A DNA stretch of 64,000 nt. Source: an uncultured Lachnospiraceae bacterium (GTDB lineage: Bacteria > Bacillota > Clostridia > Lachnospirales > Lachnospiraceae). The DNA lies in the NCBI GenBank assembly GCA_948470335.1, contig CAOKOL010000007.1, positions 1-64,000 on the forward strand, in the 5' to 3' direction. The position numbers and the translations under genes are program-made. The notes under the pieces were generated by a model. That model searched no databases and had not been told where the DNA came from. It saw only the letters and a program-made list of their open reading frames with translations. Shown piece after piece: positions 1 to 7,942 of this stretch (position 1 is the stretch's first letter; each line of letters begins with the position of its first letter).

Positions 1-103
1 TTCGTTCATCAGCTCTGCTATAATGTCCCGCAGCTTTCCTGTGATCTCTAACCCGACAGCGAAAATTTTATCCTTTTTTTATGAATTGACTATGGGATGT
101 TCA

Positions 104-132
104 TTGACACTGTTTTGCAAACTGGTTATGAT
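104..132 (+). promoter_or_regulatory. Sigma-A type promoter for the first gene
   Basis: The sequence shows TTGACA at 104-109, a 17-base spacer and TATGAT at 127-132. This is close to the housekeeping consensus. Transcription would begin near 139, so the coding start at 206 is favoured over any in-frame ATG further upstream. Confidence 0.75.
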
Positions 133-205
133 TGTAAATACAGTGTTCAATTACCAAGAAAGGAATATAACTGCCAAAAATCAGGCAGCTGTCAGGGAAT
201 CAACT

Positions 206-1048
206 ATGGCCAAAAGAGAAAAAAAGCCCCGGGAGTACCGCGGCGTCATTGACGAAATCAGAGAGCAGCAGCACAAAACCCGGGATATGACCAATAAAGG
301 GAAGCTGGAATATTTCTGGTATTATTACAAGGTACACACCATTGCAGGGATCTTTATCCTGATTATGGCGATCACCCTGATTCATGATATGGTCACCGCC
401 AAGGATTTCATTTTTAACTGCGTCATGGTAAACAGCTTCCAGCTTAACGCAGAGGCAGTGGAAAATTCCTTTGCAGAATATGCGGGGCTTGATCTGGATA
501 AGTACGACTGCTTTATCGATACCTCCACCACCCTGTCCCTGACCACCTACGATCAGTATAACATGGCCGCTGTCCAGAAGATTATGGCGCAGATGCAGAG
601 CCGTGATCTGGATGTACTGGTATTTAATTCCGAGATTTTCAACAACTATTCCCTCAACGGGATGTTTCTGGATCTGCGTACCGTTATGACCCAGGAGGAA
701 CTGGAAAAATACAAAGACCGGTTATACTATATAGATTACGCCGAGGTCGTCAGGGCCTCCGAGGAAGAAGTGGATCCGGACACCCTGACGGAAATGGCTG
801 AAATCGACGTGGAGGCGGACACCCTTCTTCATAGGCATCCGGAGGATATGCAGGAGCCCATGCCTATTGGGGTTTTCTTAACCGACTCCCCCTTTATCGC
901 CCAAACCGGCTCCTATCACACCTCTCTGCAGCCCGTATTCGGAATTGTCTCTACTACCGAGAGAGCCGAGATTGCAAAGCAGTACCTGAATTTTTTGTGG
1001 GATGATACCATTGACTTTACAACGATGATCGACACGGAGCTGTTCTGA
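206..1048 (+). CDS. Hypothetical single-pass membrane protein
   Basis: I do not recognise the family. The 280-residue protein has a highly charged cytoplasmic N-terminus (MAKREKKPREYRG), one hydrophobic segment at about residues 46-66 (TIAGIFILIMAIT), then an acidic extracellular part of about 210 residues. The outer part has a stretch (LDVLVFNSEIFNNYSLNG) that recalls extracellular solute-binding proteins, but this is weak. The ATG at 206 is chosen because a good promoter lies just upstream (104-132) and a purine-rich AGGGAA precedes it. An in-frame ATG at 23 would start before that promoter. The gene is convergent with the histidine kinase that ends at 1082. Confidence 0.7.
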   Translation: MAKREKKPREYRGVIDEIREQQHKTRDMTNKGKLEYFWYYYKVHTIAGIFILIMAITLIHDMVTAKDFIFNCVMVNSFQLNAEAVENSFAEYAGLDLDKYDCFIDTSTTLSLTTYDQYNMAAVQKIMAQMQSRDLDVLVFNSEIFNNYSLNGMFLDLRTVMTQEELEKYKDRLYYIDYAEVVRASEEEVDPDTLTEMAEIDVEADTLLHRHPEDMQEPMPIGVFLTDSPFIAQTGSYHTSLQPVFGIVSTTERAEIAKQYLNFLWDDTIDFTTMIDTELF

Positions 1049-1081
1049 TTCGAAAGCCGGACGAAAGGCCGGGGCCGGGCA

Positions 1082-3682
1082 TTATTTTTCATCCTCCTCC
1101 CGGCTCCTTAACCGGTCCATAACCATGAACATTTTGCCCATATCCACCGGCTTGGCCAAATGCTCATTCATTCCGGCATCCTTTGCCATTGCAACGTCCT
1201 CTTCAAACGCATTGGCCGACAGCGCTATAATGGGCACGGATTTTGCATCCGTCCGGTCCAGGCTCCGGATTACGCGGGCCGCCTCGTATCCGCTCATAAC
1301 CGGCATCATCAAATCCATGAGCACACAGTCAAAGGCTCCCTGACGGGATTTTGTGAACGCATCCACAGCGGCTTTTCCGTCGTTTGCAGTCAACACTTCC
1401 GCCCCTGCCTCTTTCAGCATAAATTCCATGATTTCACAGTTGATCTCGTTATCCTCCACCAGAAGGACCCGCATCCCTGCAATATTGCCCTGCGCCTCCC
1501 GCTCCACGTCCGCAGGCTGCGCCTCCTGCGCATCGTCGATCCGAACCGGCAGGGTGATCCGAACCACGCTTCCTTCGCCGGTCCGGCTCTCCACCTCAAT
1601 CGTTCCCTTCATCTGGTCTACCAGCTTCTTCACGATGGGCATTCCAAGCCCGGCGCCGATATAGTGGGTTCTCGCGCCCTGATGCTCCTGGGTGAAGGGC
1701 TCAAAAATATGCTTTTTAAATTCCTCCCCGATACCGATTCCGGTATCTTCGATCACAAACCGGTACTCTGCAATTCCCTCCCGGCAGGCAGTCTCCTTTA
1801 CCCGGACAAATACGGAGCCGTGGGGACGGTTATATTTGAGGGCATTATCGATAACATTCATCAGGATTTGCTTCAGGTGCAGCGGATTTCCAATCAGTCT
1901 GCTATGCTGCAGTCCGGCCTTATCCAGCTCCAGCCGGATTTCTTTCTCCTGGGCCTGGGCGTACAGAACCGCAATACAGTCTTCCAATGTGTCATGAAGG
2001 TCAAAGGGTTCTTCCACCTCTGCCTGTCTTCCGCTCACCAGCCTGCTCACCTGAAGGACATCGTTCACCAGCGAAAGCAGATGCTGTGTTGAGACGCGGA
2101 TTTTATCCCGGCACTCTTTCTGCCGCCGGGGATCGTCCTGCCTTTTCTCCATAATGGCAAGCATTCCCAGAATTCCGTTAATGGGCGTGCGCAGATCGTG
2201 GGACATATGGGAAAGGAATTCGCTTTTTGCCGAATTTGCACGTCTCACCTTTTCCAGCAGCTCCATAATGGCCTGTTCCTGTTTTTTTCTCGTCATCATG
2301 GTTTCCGTGATGTCCTGATGGTATCCGTTCAGTCCAGAGCCCGGCTTCCTGAATGATTTGTCCGGCACGCCTCCGCACCGGATATAGATCTTTCCCAGGC
2401 TGGGATGATTCCAGGGATAAATCACCTCGCTGCGCCCGGTTTCCAATATCTCCCGCACTGCTTCCTGCACCATCTCCACATAGTCCGGCTCGATGTTTTC
2501 AAACCAGTGCCGGTAGCATTCCTCGGGCTCAATCTCTTCCCCTACCCCCAAAAGAATCCGCATGGTCCGATCCGTATACATCCTGGGCCGGCAGCCTTCC
2601 TCCAGCTCGATGGTCCAGATACCGGTCCTTGCTCCCTCCAGAATATCCTCCAGGCTCTGCCTTGCCTCCAGCTTGTATTTCTCCTCCTGCTCCACCACGG
2701 CATTGACATCCCGCTGGGCAAAAATAGCGCAGTGCTTCTCCTCCGTCTGCTCCGTGGCGGAAAAATGAATCTCCATGTATTTCAGCCCGAAGGAGCTGTC
2801 TTTCACCTGGTATCTAACAGAAAACTTCTTCTTTGTTTTAAGCTGTGCCAGCACATAGTCTTTTTTCGTCAGGATACGGAGGCGTTCCTGATCCCGTGGG
2901 ATCACGTACCCGGAAATATACCGTTCCATTGCCGCCTGGTATCCCTCCTGAAAATGAAGGGCCCAATCCATCCCGATCCGTTCGCTGTTCCGGTAAGTCT
3001 CGCATTCTCCCGTGTCGAAATTCACCTGATAAATGCCCAGATAATCCACACTGAGCGCATGGAGAACGTTATAACTCCGCTTTTTCAACACCCGGAACAG
3101 GTTGCGCCGTTTCAGGGAGGAAACGATAAAATATGCCGCAGTCTGAAGCATATTTGACGCATATTCCAGCGATTTTACCGGAGGGTTGTCCACGCCGTAG
3201 AAACCGATAATCTTTTTGCCGTCATAAAGGGGAACCACCACAAGAGAACGGATGCCCTGCCGTTTCAAATTTTCATATTGGAGGGGTTCCGTTTCCCGAA
3301 TTTCTTCCAGACTTCCGATAACGATATGTTTGCCGATGCGGAATTTCCGGTACCAACTGGCACAGACCTCCGGGGGAACATTTTGAAGATTTTCCTTTTC
3401 CGGTTCCACTCCGACGGCCGTCCACTCGTAGGTATTGTCATCACCGCCGGACTCGTTCTGTTCAAATATGTAAGTCCGATCCCCGTTCAGCGCTTTTCCC
3501 AGGTGCTCCAGCAGCACCTCCAGCGACTGATCCGGCGTTTCTTCCAACAGGGCGACCCGAAGTCCCTCGTTGATGATGACCTCCAGATTCTGAACGCTCC
3601 GCATACCGCTGTGCTGCTCAGGCGCCCCGGTCAACGGAATTTCTTCGCCGCCCCGTTCCAAAAGTCCTCCTGAATAATCCAT
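1082..3682 (-). CDS. Hybrid sensor histidine kinase / response regulator
   Basis: An 866-residue signalling protein. A GAF-type sensor region occupies roughly residues 30-195, followed by PAS-like segments to about 480. The HisKA dimerisation helix carries the phospho-acceptor His in FLSHMSHDLRTPINGI. The HATPase domain has NALKYN, DTGIGIG and GAGLGMPIVKKL boxes. A C-terminal receiver domain has the phospho-acceptor Asp in CVLMDLMMPVMSG. There is no transmembrane segment and no HPt domain, so it is probably cytoplasmic and needs a separate phosphotransfer partner. The ATG at 3682 (MDYSGG) is preferred because GGAGGG lies 7 bases upstream; an ATG five codons earlier lacks a site. It is transcribed from its own promoter (3838-3866) after the hylA terminator. 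The signal sensed cannot be read from the sequence. Confidence 0.9.
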   Translation of the reverse strand: MDYSGGLLERGGEEIPLTGAPEQHSGMRSVQNLEVIINEGLRVALLEETPDQSLEVLLEHLGKALNGDRTYIFEQNESGGDDNTYEWTAVGVEPEKENLQNVPPEVCASWYRKFRIGKHIVIGSLEEIRETEPLQYENLKRQGIRSLVVVPLYDGKKIIGFYGVDNPPVKSLEYASNMLQTAAYFIVSSLKRRNLFRVLKKRSYNVLHALSVDYLGIYQVNFDTGECETYRNSERIGMDWALHFQEGYQAAMERYISGYVIPRDQERLRILTKKDYVLAQLKTKKKFSVRYQVKDSSFGLKYMEIHFSATEQTEEKHCAIFAQRDVNAVVEQEEKYKLEARQSLEDILEGARTGIWTIELEEGCRPRMYTDRTMRILLGVGEEIEPEECYRHWFENIEPDYVEMVQEAVREILETGRSEVIYPWNHPSLGKIYIRCGGVPDKSFRKPGSGLNGYHQDITETMMTRKKQEQAIMELLEKVRRANSAKSEFLSHMSHDLRTPINGILGMLAIMEKRQDDPRRQKECRDKIRVSTQHLLSLVNDVLQVSRLVSGRQAEVEEPFDLHDTLEDCIAVLYAQAQEKEIRLELDKAGLQHSRLIGNPLHLKQILMNVIDNALKYNRPHGSVFVRVKETACREGIAEYRFVIEDTGIGIGEEFKKHIFEPFTQEHQGARTHYIGAGLGMPIVKKLVDQMKGTIEVESRTGEGSVVRITLPVRIDDAQEAQPADVEREAQGNIAGMRVLLVEDNEINCEIMEFMLKEAGAEVLTANDGKAAVDAFTKSRQGAFDCVLMDLMMPVMSGYEAARVIRSLDRTDAKSVPIIALSANAFEEDVAMAKDAGMNEHLAKPVDMGKMFMVMDRLRSREEDEK

Positions 3683-3837
3683 AAAACTGCCCTCCATTTA
3701 CATCACTTTCCGGCCGTAGTGCCGCGGCATATTCCGGCATGGAAAAAATTCCTTACCAAAATGCCCGGCTGCGGAATGTCGATGCGATTCCGCCTTGTTT
3801 CCGCAGCATCGCCGCGGAAATCAGAAAAGTCTGTGTC

Positions 3838-3866
3838 ATAATACCATATGTCCTCAGTCACGTCAA
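3838..3866 (-). promoter_or_regulatory. Promoter for the hybrid histidine kinase
   Basis: On the minus strand TTGACG and TATTAT are separated by exactly 17 bases. The site lies between the hylA terminator and the kinase gene, so the kinase is a separate transcription unit. Confidence 0.75.
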
Positions 3867-3901
3867 TACAAAAGGGGGCTTCCGAATCCAGATGCGCACA
3901 C

Positions 3902-3927
3902 AAAAAGGGAGGAGATTTCTCTCCTCC
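3902..3927 (-). terminator. Intrinsic terminator after hylA
   Basis: An 8-bp perfect stem (GGAGGAGA / TCTCCTCC) with a 4-base loop at 3908-3927 is followed on the minus strand by C and a run of five T. It lies about 70 bases after the hylA stop and ends the formate dehydrogenase operon. Confidence 0.85.
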
Positions 3928-3997
3928 GCTTTCTTTTACTTATTCAAAACATTTTCTCAGAAATATGCATTCCATATTCTGTCAGCCGTTGCCTCGC

Positions 3998-4909
3998 TTA
4001 TTCTGCGTCCAACTGCTCCATCAGAGCCTCTCTTGCACGCTCAATATCCTTCGCTTCCAGAATAGCAATCTGGCCGGGCTTCTGTACATCGTAGAACTCG
4101 AAACGGCCCTTGTTGCACAGACGTCCCTTGTTCTCGGATTCGGGATCAGCCACAACGTCCACGATCTTGTTGTCCTTCATCAGCAGTACACGCTTGCAGC
4201 CCTTCTTACAGTTGTAGCAGGTAGACTCAATTCTCTGTACTTCCCAAGGACGGTATTCGCAGCGGTTCTTCGGTCTCAGCGCGCCGACAGGGCAGGCCTG
4301 GATACAGTTGCCGCAGAACTCGCATTCCATGTTGTTGATCCACAGATCCTGGAACGGAGCGGCGGAAACCTTGGAATTGAATCCTCTCTTGGACAGAGCA
4401 ATCGCGCTGCGTCCCACCAGATGCTCACAGGTGTTCACACATCTGTGGCAAAGGATACACAGGTTCGGATTGTACGTAAAGTAAGGGTTGGACTCATCAA
4501 TCGGCTTCTCAACAAACTCGTTGGGATAGGATGTTTCCTTTACGCCATACTCATAGCAGAGATTCTGGAATTCACAGTCGCCGTTGCCGGGACATGCGAA
4601 ACAGTTGTTGGGATGGTTGGACAGCAGCAGGTCCAGAACGCCTCTTCTGGCCTTGATGACTCTCTCGCTCTTTGTGAGGATCTCATACCCTTCCGCAATG
4701 GGGAATGAGCATGCCGTTACCAGCTTGGGCATACCGACAATCTCAACCATACACATTCTGCAAGATGCTTCCGGTGTCATAAATTTCAGATAACACAGGG
4801 TAGGAATCTTCACTCCCACGCTCTTTGCTGCTTCTAAGATGGTAGTACCGGCATTTACCTGATACTTTTTACCATCGAACATTACACGGATTTTATTAAC
4901 CTGACTCAA
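3998..4909 (-). CDS. hylA: NuoG/HydA-N-terminal-like iron-sulfur subunit of the formate dehydrogenase complex
   Basis: A 303-residue electron-transfer protein. It has a [2Fe-2S] ferredoxin domain (Cys39, 50, 53, 67), a His-Cys3 type cluster site (His99, Cys103, 106, 112 with Cys118 nearby), and two [4Fe-4S] sites (Cys151/154/157/161 and 196/199/202/206). It also keeps a remnant of the molybdopterin-oxidoreductase Fe4S4 domain (Cys231, 234, 238, 265) but stops there, without any catalytic domain. It is therefore collinear with the first ~280 residues of FdhF next door. The name follows the HylABC-FdhF electron-bifurcating formate dehydrogenase described from purinolytic clostridia; the assignment is by architecture and gene order. 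It starts at TTG (4909) with GGAGGAGG upstream. It is the last gene of the operon, separated from hylB by a structured 233-base spacer. Confidence 0.85.
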   Translation of the reverse strand: MSQVNKIRVMFDGKKYQVNAGTTILEAAKSVGVKIPTLCYLKFMTPEASCRMCMVEIVGMPKLVTACSFPIAEGYEILTKSERVIKARRGVLDLLLSNHPNNCFACPGNGDCEFQNLCYEYGVKETSYPNEFVEKPIDESNPYFTYNPNLCILCHRCVNTCEHLVGRSAIALSKRGFNSKVSAAPFQDLWINNMECEFCGNCIQACPVGALRPKNRCEYRPWEVQRIESTCYNCKKGCKRVLLMKDNKIVDVVADPESENKGRLCNKGRFEFYDVQKPGQIAILEAKDIERAREALMEQLDAE

Positions 4910-5142
4910 TGTAGTACCTCCTCCTGTACGAATTTACGGTGAAAGCAGGCCAAGCGGACACAGGTGTGTCATGCCTGCATGAAAACACCTATGAACCTTT
5001 GGCGCACCCGCAGTATCAATAGACAGGGCGGCAGCCCGGATTGTAAATACTGCGGGCGATTGCACGGCAATCGGCTTTCACGTTTTGGTAATGTCCGCGT
5101 CAGCAGACACATCCGCTTAATTATTTATATTTATGAAAATGA
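4910..5142 (-). other. Structured spacer between hylB and hylA
   Basis: No open frame is supported here. Read on the minus strand there are several perfect inverted repeats: CGATTGC/GCAATCG with a 3-base loop, CCCGCAGTAT/ATACTGCGGG enclosing GGGC/GCCC, and AGGTGT/ACACCT. A long-range AAGCGGA/TCCGCTT pair could close a multi-stem junction. GTGAAAGC near its 5' part can also pair with GCTTTCAC just before the hylA ribosome-binding site, crossing the closing stem as a pseudoknot or competing fold. This suggests a regulatory RNA for hylA, but no known class is recognised. Confidence 0.4.
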
Positions 5143-7023
5143 TCACGCTTTATAAACAGCTTCCTTCTTACACTTAGAAATACAAACGCCGCACTTCACG
5201 CACTTGCTGGCATCAATTGTATAGGGCTGTTTCTTTTCGCCGCTGATCGCTTCAACAGGACAGTTCTTCGCACAAAGACCGCAGCCGATACATTTATCCG
5301 GATCAATCTGGTATGAGAACAGATTCTTACATTTGCCGGCAGGACATTTCTTGTCTTTTACGTGGGCAATGTACTCATCCTTGAAATACTTGTATGTAGA
5401 CAGAACCGGGTTGGGAGCTGTCTGGCCCAGCGCACACAGAGAGTTCTCTTTAATCAGGTTGCAAAGCTCAACCATGCGGTCCAGATCTTCCATCTCAGCT
5501 TTGCCGTCCGTGATCTTGTTCAGCAGTTCAAGCAGACGCTTCGTACCGATACGGCAAGGTGTACACTTACCGCAAGACTCATCCACGGTGAACTCCAGGA
5601 AAAACTTGGCGATATCCACCATACAGTCATCTTCGTCCATAACGATCAGTCCGCCGGAACCCATCATGGAGCCGATGGCAATCAGGTTGTCATAATCAAT
5701 CGGCACGTCGTAATTTTCCGCAGAGATACATCCGCCGGAAGGACCGCCGGTCTGCGCAGCCTTGAACTTCTTGCCTCCGGGGATTCCGCCGCCGATATTC
5801 TCAACAACTTCCCGCAGCGTGGTTCCCATGGGAATCTCCACCAGACCTACGTTGTTGATCTTGCCGCCGAGAGCGAATACTTTGGTTCCTCTGGACTTTT
5901 CGGTACCCATGGAAGCAAACCAGTTCGCACCCTGTAAGATAATCTGAGGAATGTTTGCCCAGGTCTCAACGTTATTCAGAATCGTAGGCTGTCCGAACAG
6001 ACCCTTTACGGCCGGGAACGGAGGACGAGGCTTAGGCTCGCCGCGGTTGCCCTCAATAGAGGTCATCAGAGCGGTTTCCTCGCCGCATACGAATGCGCCT
6101 GCGCCAAGACGTAAGTCGATATCGAAATCAAAGTCCGTACCGAAAATGCCTTTGCCTAACAGACCGTAATCTCTGGCCTGCTTTAAAGCGATGTTCAGAC
6201 GGTCAACGGCGATGGGATACTCCGCACGCACATAGATATAACCCTGGTTTGCGCCGATTACATAACCGGCAATGGCCATTGCCTCAAATACAACGTGGGG
6301 ATCGCCCTCTAATACGGAACGGTCCATGAATGCGCCCGGATCGCCTTCGTCGGCATTACAGCAAACATATTTCTGTACGCCGGGAGCGCCGCCCATAGCG
6401 AACTGCCATTTCTTTCCGGTAGGGAATCCGCCGCCCCCGCGTCCGCGCAGGCCGGAATCAATCAGGCATTTCACAACATCCTCTCTTGACATGGTGGTAA
6501 GCACCTTGGCAAGAGCTTCGTAACCGCCGGTTCCGATATACTCGTCGATGTTCTCAGGATTGATCACACCGCAGTTTCTCAGGGCAACACGGTGCTGAGG
6601 CTTGTAGAAATTGGTCTGATTCATGGAAATGATGCCGTTCTCGGTAACGGTTTCCTGATACAGATACTTGGTCACTACATTGCCTTTTACCAGATGTTCC
6701 GAAACGATCTCAGGAACATGCTCCAGCTCCATATTGGAATAGAAAGCAGCTTCCGGATAAATAATCATAACCGGACCCAGGGCGCAGAGGCCGTGGCAGC
6801 CTGTGCGGATAACGCACACTTCATTTTCCAGCCCTGCCGCCTTGATCTCCTGCTCCAGCTTATCGGCGATCTTCTGGCTGCCTGAAGAGGTACATCCGGT
6901 ACCGGCGCATACCAGCACGTGAGAACGATATTTTCCTTTTCCCTTGTCTGCGCCTTCTTTTCTGAAATTAACGATGTCCTGGTTTTTTTCTTTTATTTTC
7001 TTTAACTGATCAACTGTAATCAC
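5143..7023 (-). CDS. hylB: NuoF/HydB-like NAD(P)H- and FMN-binding subunit of the formate dehydrogenase complex
   Basis: About 626 residues with the layout of HydB/NuoF flavoproteins. An N-terminal thioredoxin-like [2Fe-2S] domain (VCAGTGCTSSG, then Cys-Val-Ile-Arg-Thr-Gly-Cys-His-Gly-Cys) comes first. The central FMN/NADH-binding domain shows GLRGRGGGGFPTGKKW and CNADEGDPGAF. A SLBB-type segment and a [4Fe-4S] motif CGKCTPCRIG follow. Two C-terminal ferredoxin clusters (CIGCGLCAKNCP and CVKCGVCISKC) end the protein. The extra ferredoxin domain is typical of flavin-based electron-bifurcating hydrogenases and formate dehydrogenases, so this is the likely site of NAD and ferredoxin reduction. 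The GTG at 7023 is chosen: AGGAGG touches the ATG at 7032 with no spacer but lies 9 bases from the GTG. It sits between hylC and hylA. Confidence 0.88.
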   Translation of the reverse strand: MITVDQLKKIKEKNQDIVNFRKEGADKGKGKYRSHVLVCAGTGCTSSGSQKIADKLEQEIKAAGLENEVCVIRTGCHGLCALGPVMIIYPEAAFYSNMELEHVPEIVSEHLVKGNVVTKYLYQETVTENGIISMNQTNFYKPQHRVALRNCGVINPENIDEYIGTGGYEALAKVLTTMSREDVVKCLIDSGLRGRGGGGFPTGKKWQFAMGGAPGVQKYVCCNADEGDPGAFMDRSVLEGDPHVVFEAMAIAGYVIGANQGYIYVRAEYPIAVDRLNIALKQARDYGLLGKGIFGTDFDFDIDLRLGAGAFVCGEETALMTSIEGNRGEPKPRPPFPAVKGLFGQPTILNNVETWANIPQIILQGANWFASMGTEKSRGTKVFALGGKINNVGLVEIPMGTTLREVVENIGGGIPGGKKFKAAQTGGPSGGCISAENYDVPIDYDNLIAIGSMMGSGGLIVMDEDDCMVDIAKFFLEFTVDESCGKCTPCRIGTKRLLELLNKITDGKAEMEDLDRMVELCNLIKENSLCALGQTAPNPVLSTYKYFKDEYIAHVKDKKCPAGKCKNLFSYQIDPDKCIGCGLCAKNCPVEAISGEKKQPYTIDASKCVKCGVCISKCKKEAVYKA

Positions 7024-7032
7024 TATGCCCAT

Positions 7033-7051
7033 CCTCCTATCTTAGTTCCGC
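7033..7051 (-). promoter_or_regulatory. Ribosome-binding site of hylB with the conserved GCGGAACT tail
   Basis: On the minus strand GCGGAACT is followed by a short A-rich linker and AGGAGG. The same tail ends each of the ~100-nt elements before hylC, DUF364 and moeA, but here no full element precedes it. Confidence 0.5.
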
Positions 7052-7097
7052 ATCCGCGTTTTTCCATTTATTCCTGGCATTTATCAGTTGGATTTCT

Positions 7098-7592
7098 CTA
7101 TTCATACTGTGCAAGAATATCCTCGACCATGTTTGCGGTCAGACGTCCGTGAACCTCGCCGTTCACTGTCATAACCGGAGCCAGACCACAGGCGCCTACG
7201 CAGCGGCAGGCTTCCAGAGAAAATTTGCCGTCGGCGGTACACTGTCCGCCGGCGATTCCCAGAACCTCCTGCAGCTTCTCATAAACCTGGCCGGAGCCCT
7301 TTACGTAGCAAGCGGTACCAAGACATACCGAGATATTGTATTTTCCCTTGGGATACAGGGAGAAAAATGAATAGAATGTTACTACGCCGTAAATTTTAGC
7401 CAAAGAAATCCGCAATTCCTCAGAGATTGTTTTCAGCACCTTTTCCGGAAGATATCCGAAAATTTCCTGTGCCTGCTCCAGTACAGGAATCAGGGGGCTT
7501 TTTGTTCCCTTGTAATCGTCAAGCAGTTCAGCAAGCTGACTCTCCTGCTCCGGGGTCCCTTTATAAGGAATGTTGATTCTCTCGTCACTCAT
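7098..7592 (-). CDS. hylC: NuoE-like [2Fe-2S] thioredoxin-fold subunit
   Basis: The 164-residue protein matches the NuoE/HydC family in full length. A helical N-terminal half is followed by a thioredoxin-like [2Fe-2S] domain with the four cluster ligands in CLGTACYVKG and CRCVGACG. In HydABC- and HylABC-type complexes this subunit pairs with the NuoF-like flavoprotein (here hylB) and passes electrons between its [2Fe-2S] cluster and FMN. It starts at ATG 7592 with AGGAGG 9 bases upstream. Its leader holds two tandem copies of the conserved ~100-nt RNA element (7612-7814), so hylC translation may be controlled separately from fdhF. Confidence 0.9.
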   Translation of the reverse strand: MSDERINIPYKGTPEQESQLAELLDDYKGTKSPLIPVLEQAQEIFGYLPEKVLKTISEELRISLAKIYGVVTFYSFFSLYPKGKYNISVCLGTACYVKGSGQVYEKLQEVLGIAGGQCTADGKFSLEACRCVGACGLAPVMTVNGEVHGRLTANMVEDILAQYE

Positions 7593-7611
7593 TTTAAAAT
7601 ACCTCCTATAT

Positions 7612-7712
7612 TAGTTCCGTATTTGTCCGCCCAGCACCATCACCGGCAGAGAATTTCCAGCCGTTTACACGTCCGTAAATCCTCTGGGCACTGTACGGAC
7701 AAATACTGTTTT
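7612..7712 (-). promoter_or_regulatory. Conserved ~100-nt RNA element, copy A1 (hylC leader, proximal)
   Basis: Read on the minus strand it folds as an outer stem GTATTTGTCCG/CGGACAAATAC (11 bp), a second stem GCCCAG/CTGGGC, and a third AGAGGATTT/AAATTCTCT that includes a G-U pair. The tip CGU-GUAA-ACG is a GNRA loop. A conserved asymmetric loop (TTTACGGACG facing CGGCTGGAAA) lies below the tip. It ends in ACGGAACT, 20 bases before the hylC start. The G-U pair exists only on the minus strand, so the functional strand is the coding direction. Confidence 0.65.
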
Positions 7713-7814
7713 TAGTTCCGTATTTGTCCGCCCAGCACCATCACCGGCAGAGAATTTCCGGCCGTTTACACGTCCGTAAATCCTCCGGGCACTGTACGGA
7801 CAGTTACTGTTTTT
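7713..7814 (-). promoter_or_regulatory. Conserved ~100-nt RNA element, copy A2 (hylC leader, distal)
   Basis: A direct tandem copy of A1 with a 101-base period. The few changes largely keep base pairing on the minus strand (for example A-U to G-U in the third stem, and C-U changes facing the conserved internal loop), but the outer stem has two mismatches. Bases 7815-7942, between this copy and the fdhF stop, are AT-rich and show nothing else. Confidence 0.62.
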
Positions 7815-7942
7815 CATTCATATTCACGTACAACTAAAACATTGCCTAAACTGAAACTCGATTTTTATGATTTTTAACCTGTTATCTGCCAAATAATCTG
7901 CTTTCCACGCAATCATGGAAATCATCCTTGCAAATCACGGGT

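Noticed and set aside
1160..2092. Plus-strand 310-codon frame
   Set aside because: It lies antisense inside the histidine kinase gene, has no ribosome-binding site and gives a low-complexity, His-rich product. It is a shadow of the minus-strand gene.
3703..3903. 66-codon minus-strand frame
   Set aside because: It overlaps the kinase promoter, has no ribosome-binding site and matches nothing recognisable.
7612..7814. CRISPR array or insertion-sequence remnant
   Set aside because: The repeats are ~100 bases with no spacers, adjoin a ribosome-binding site and fold into nested stems. No transposase or target-site duplication is visible.
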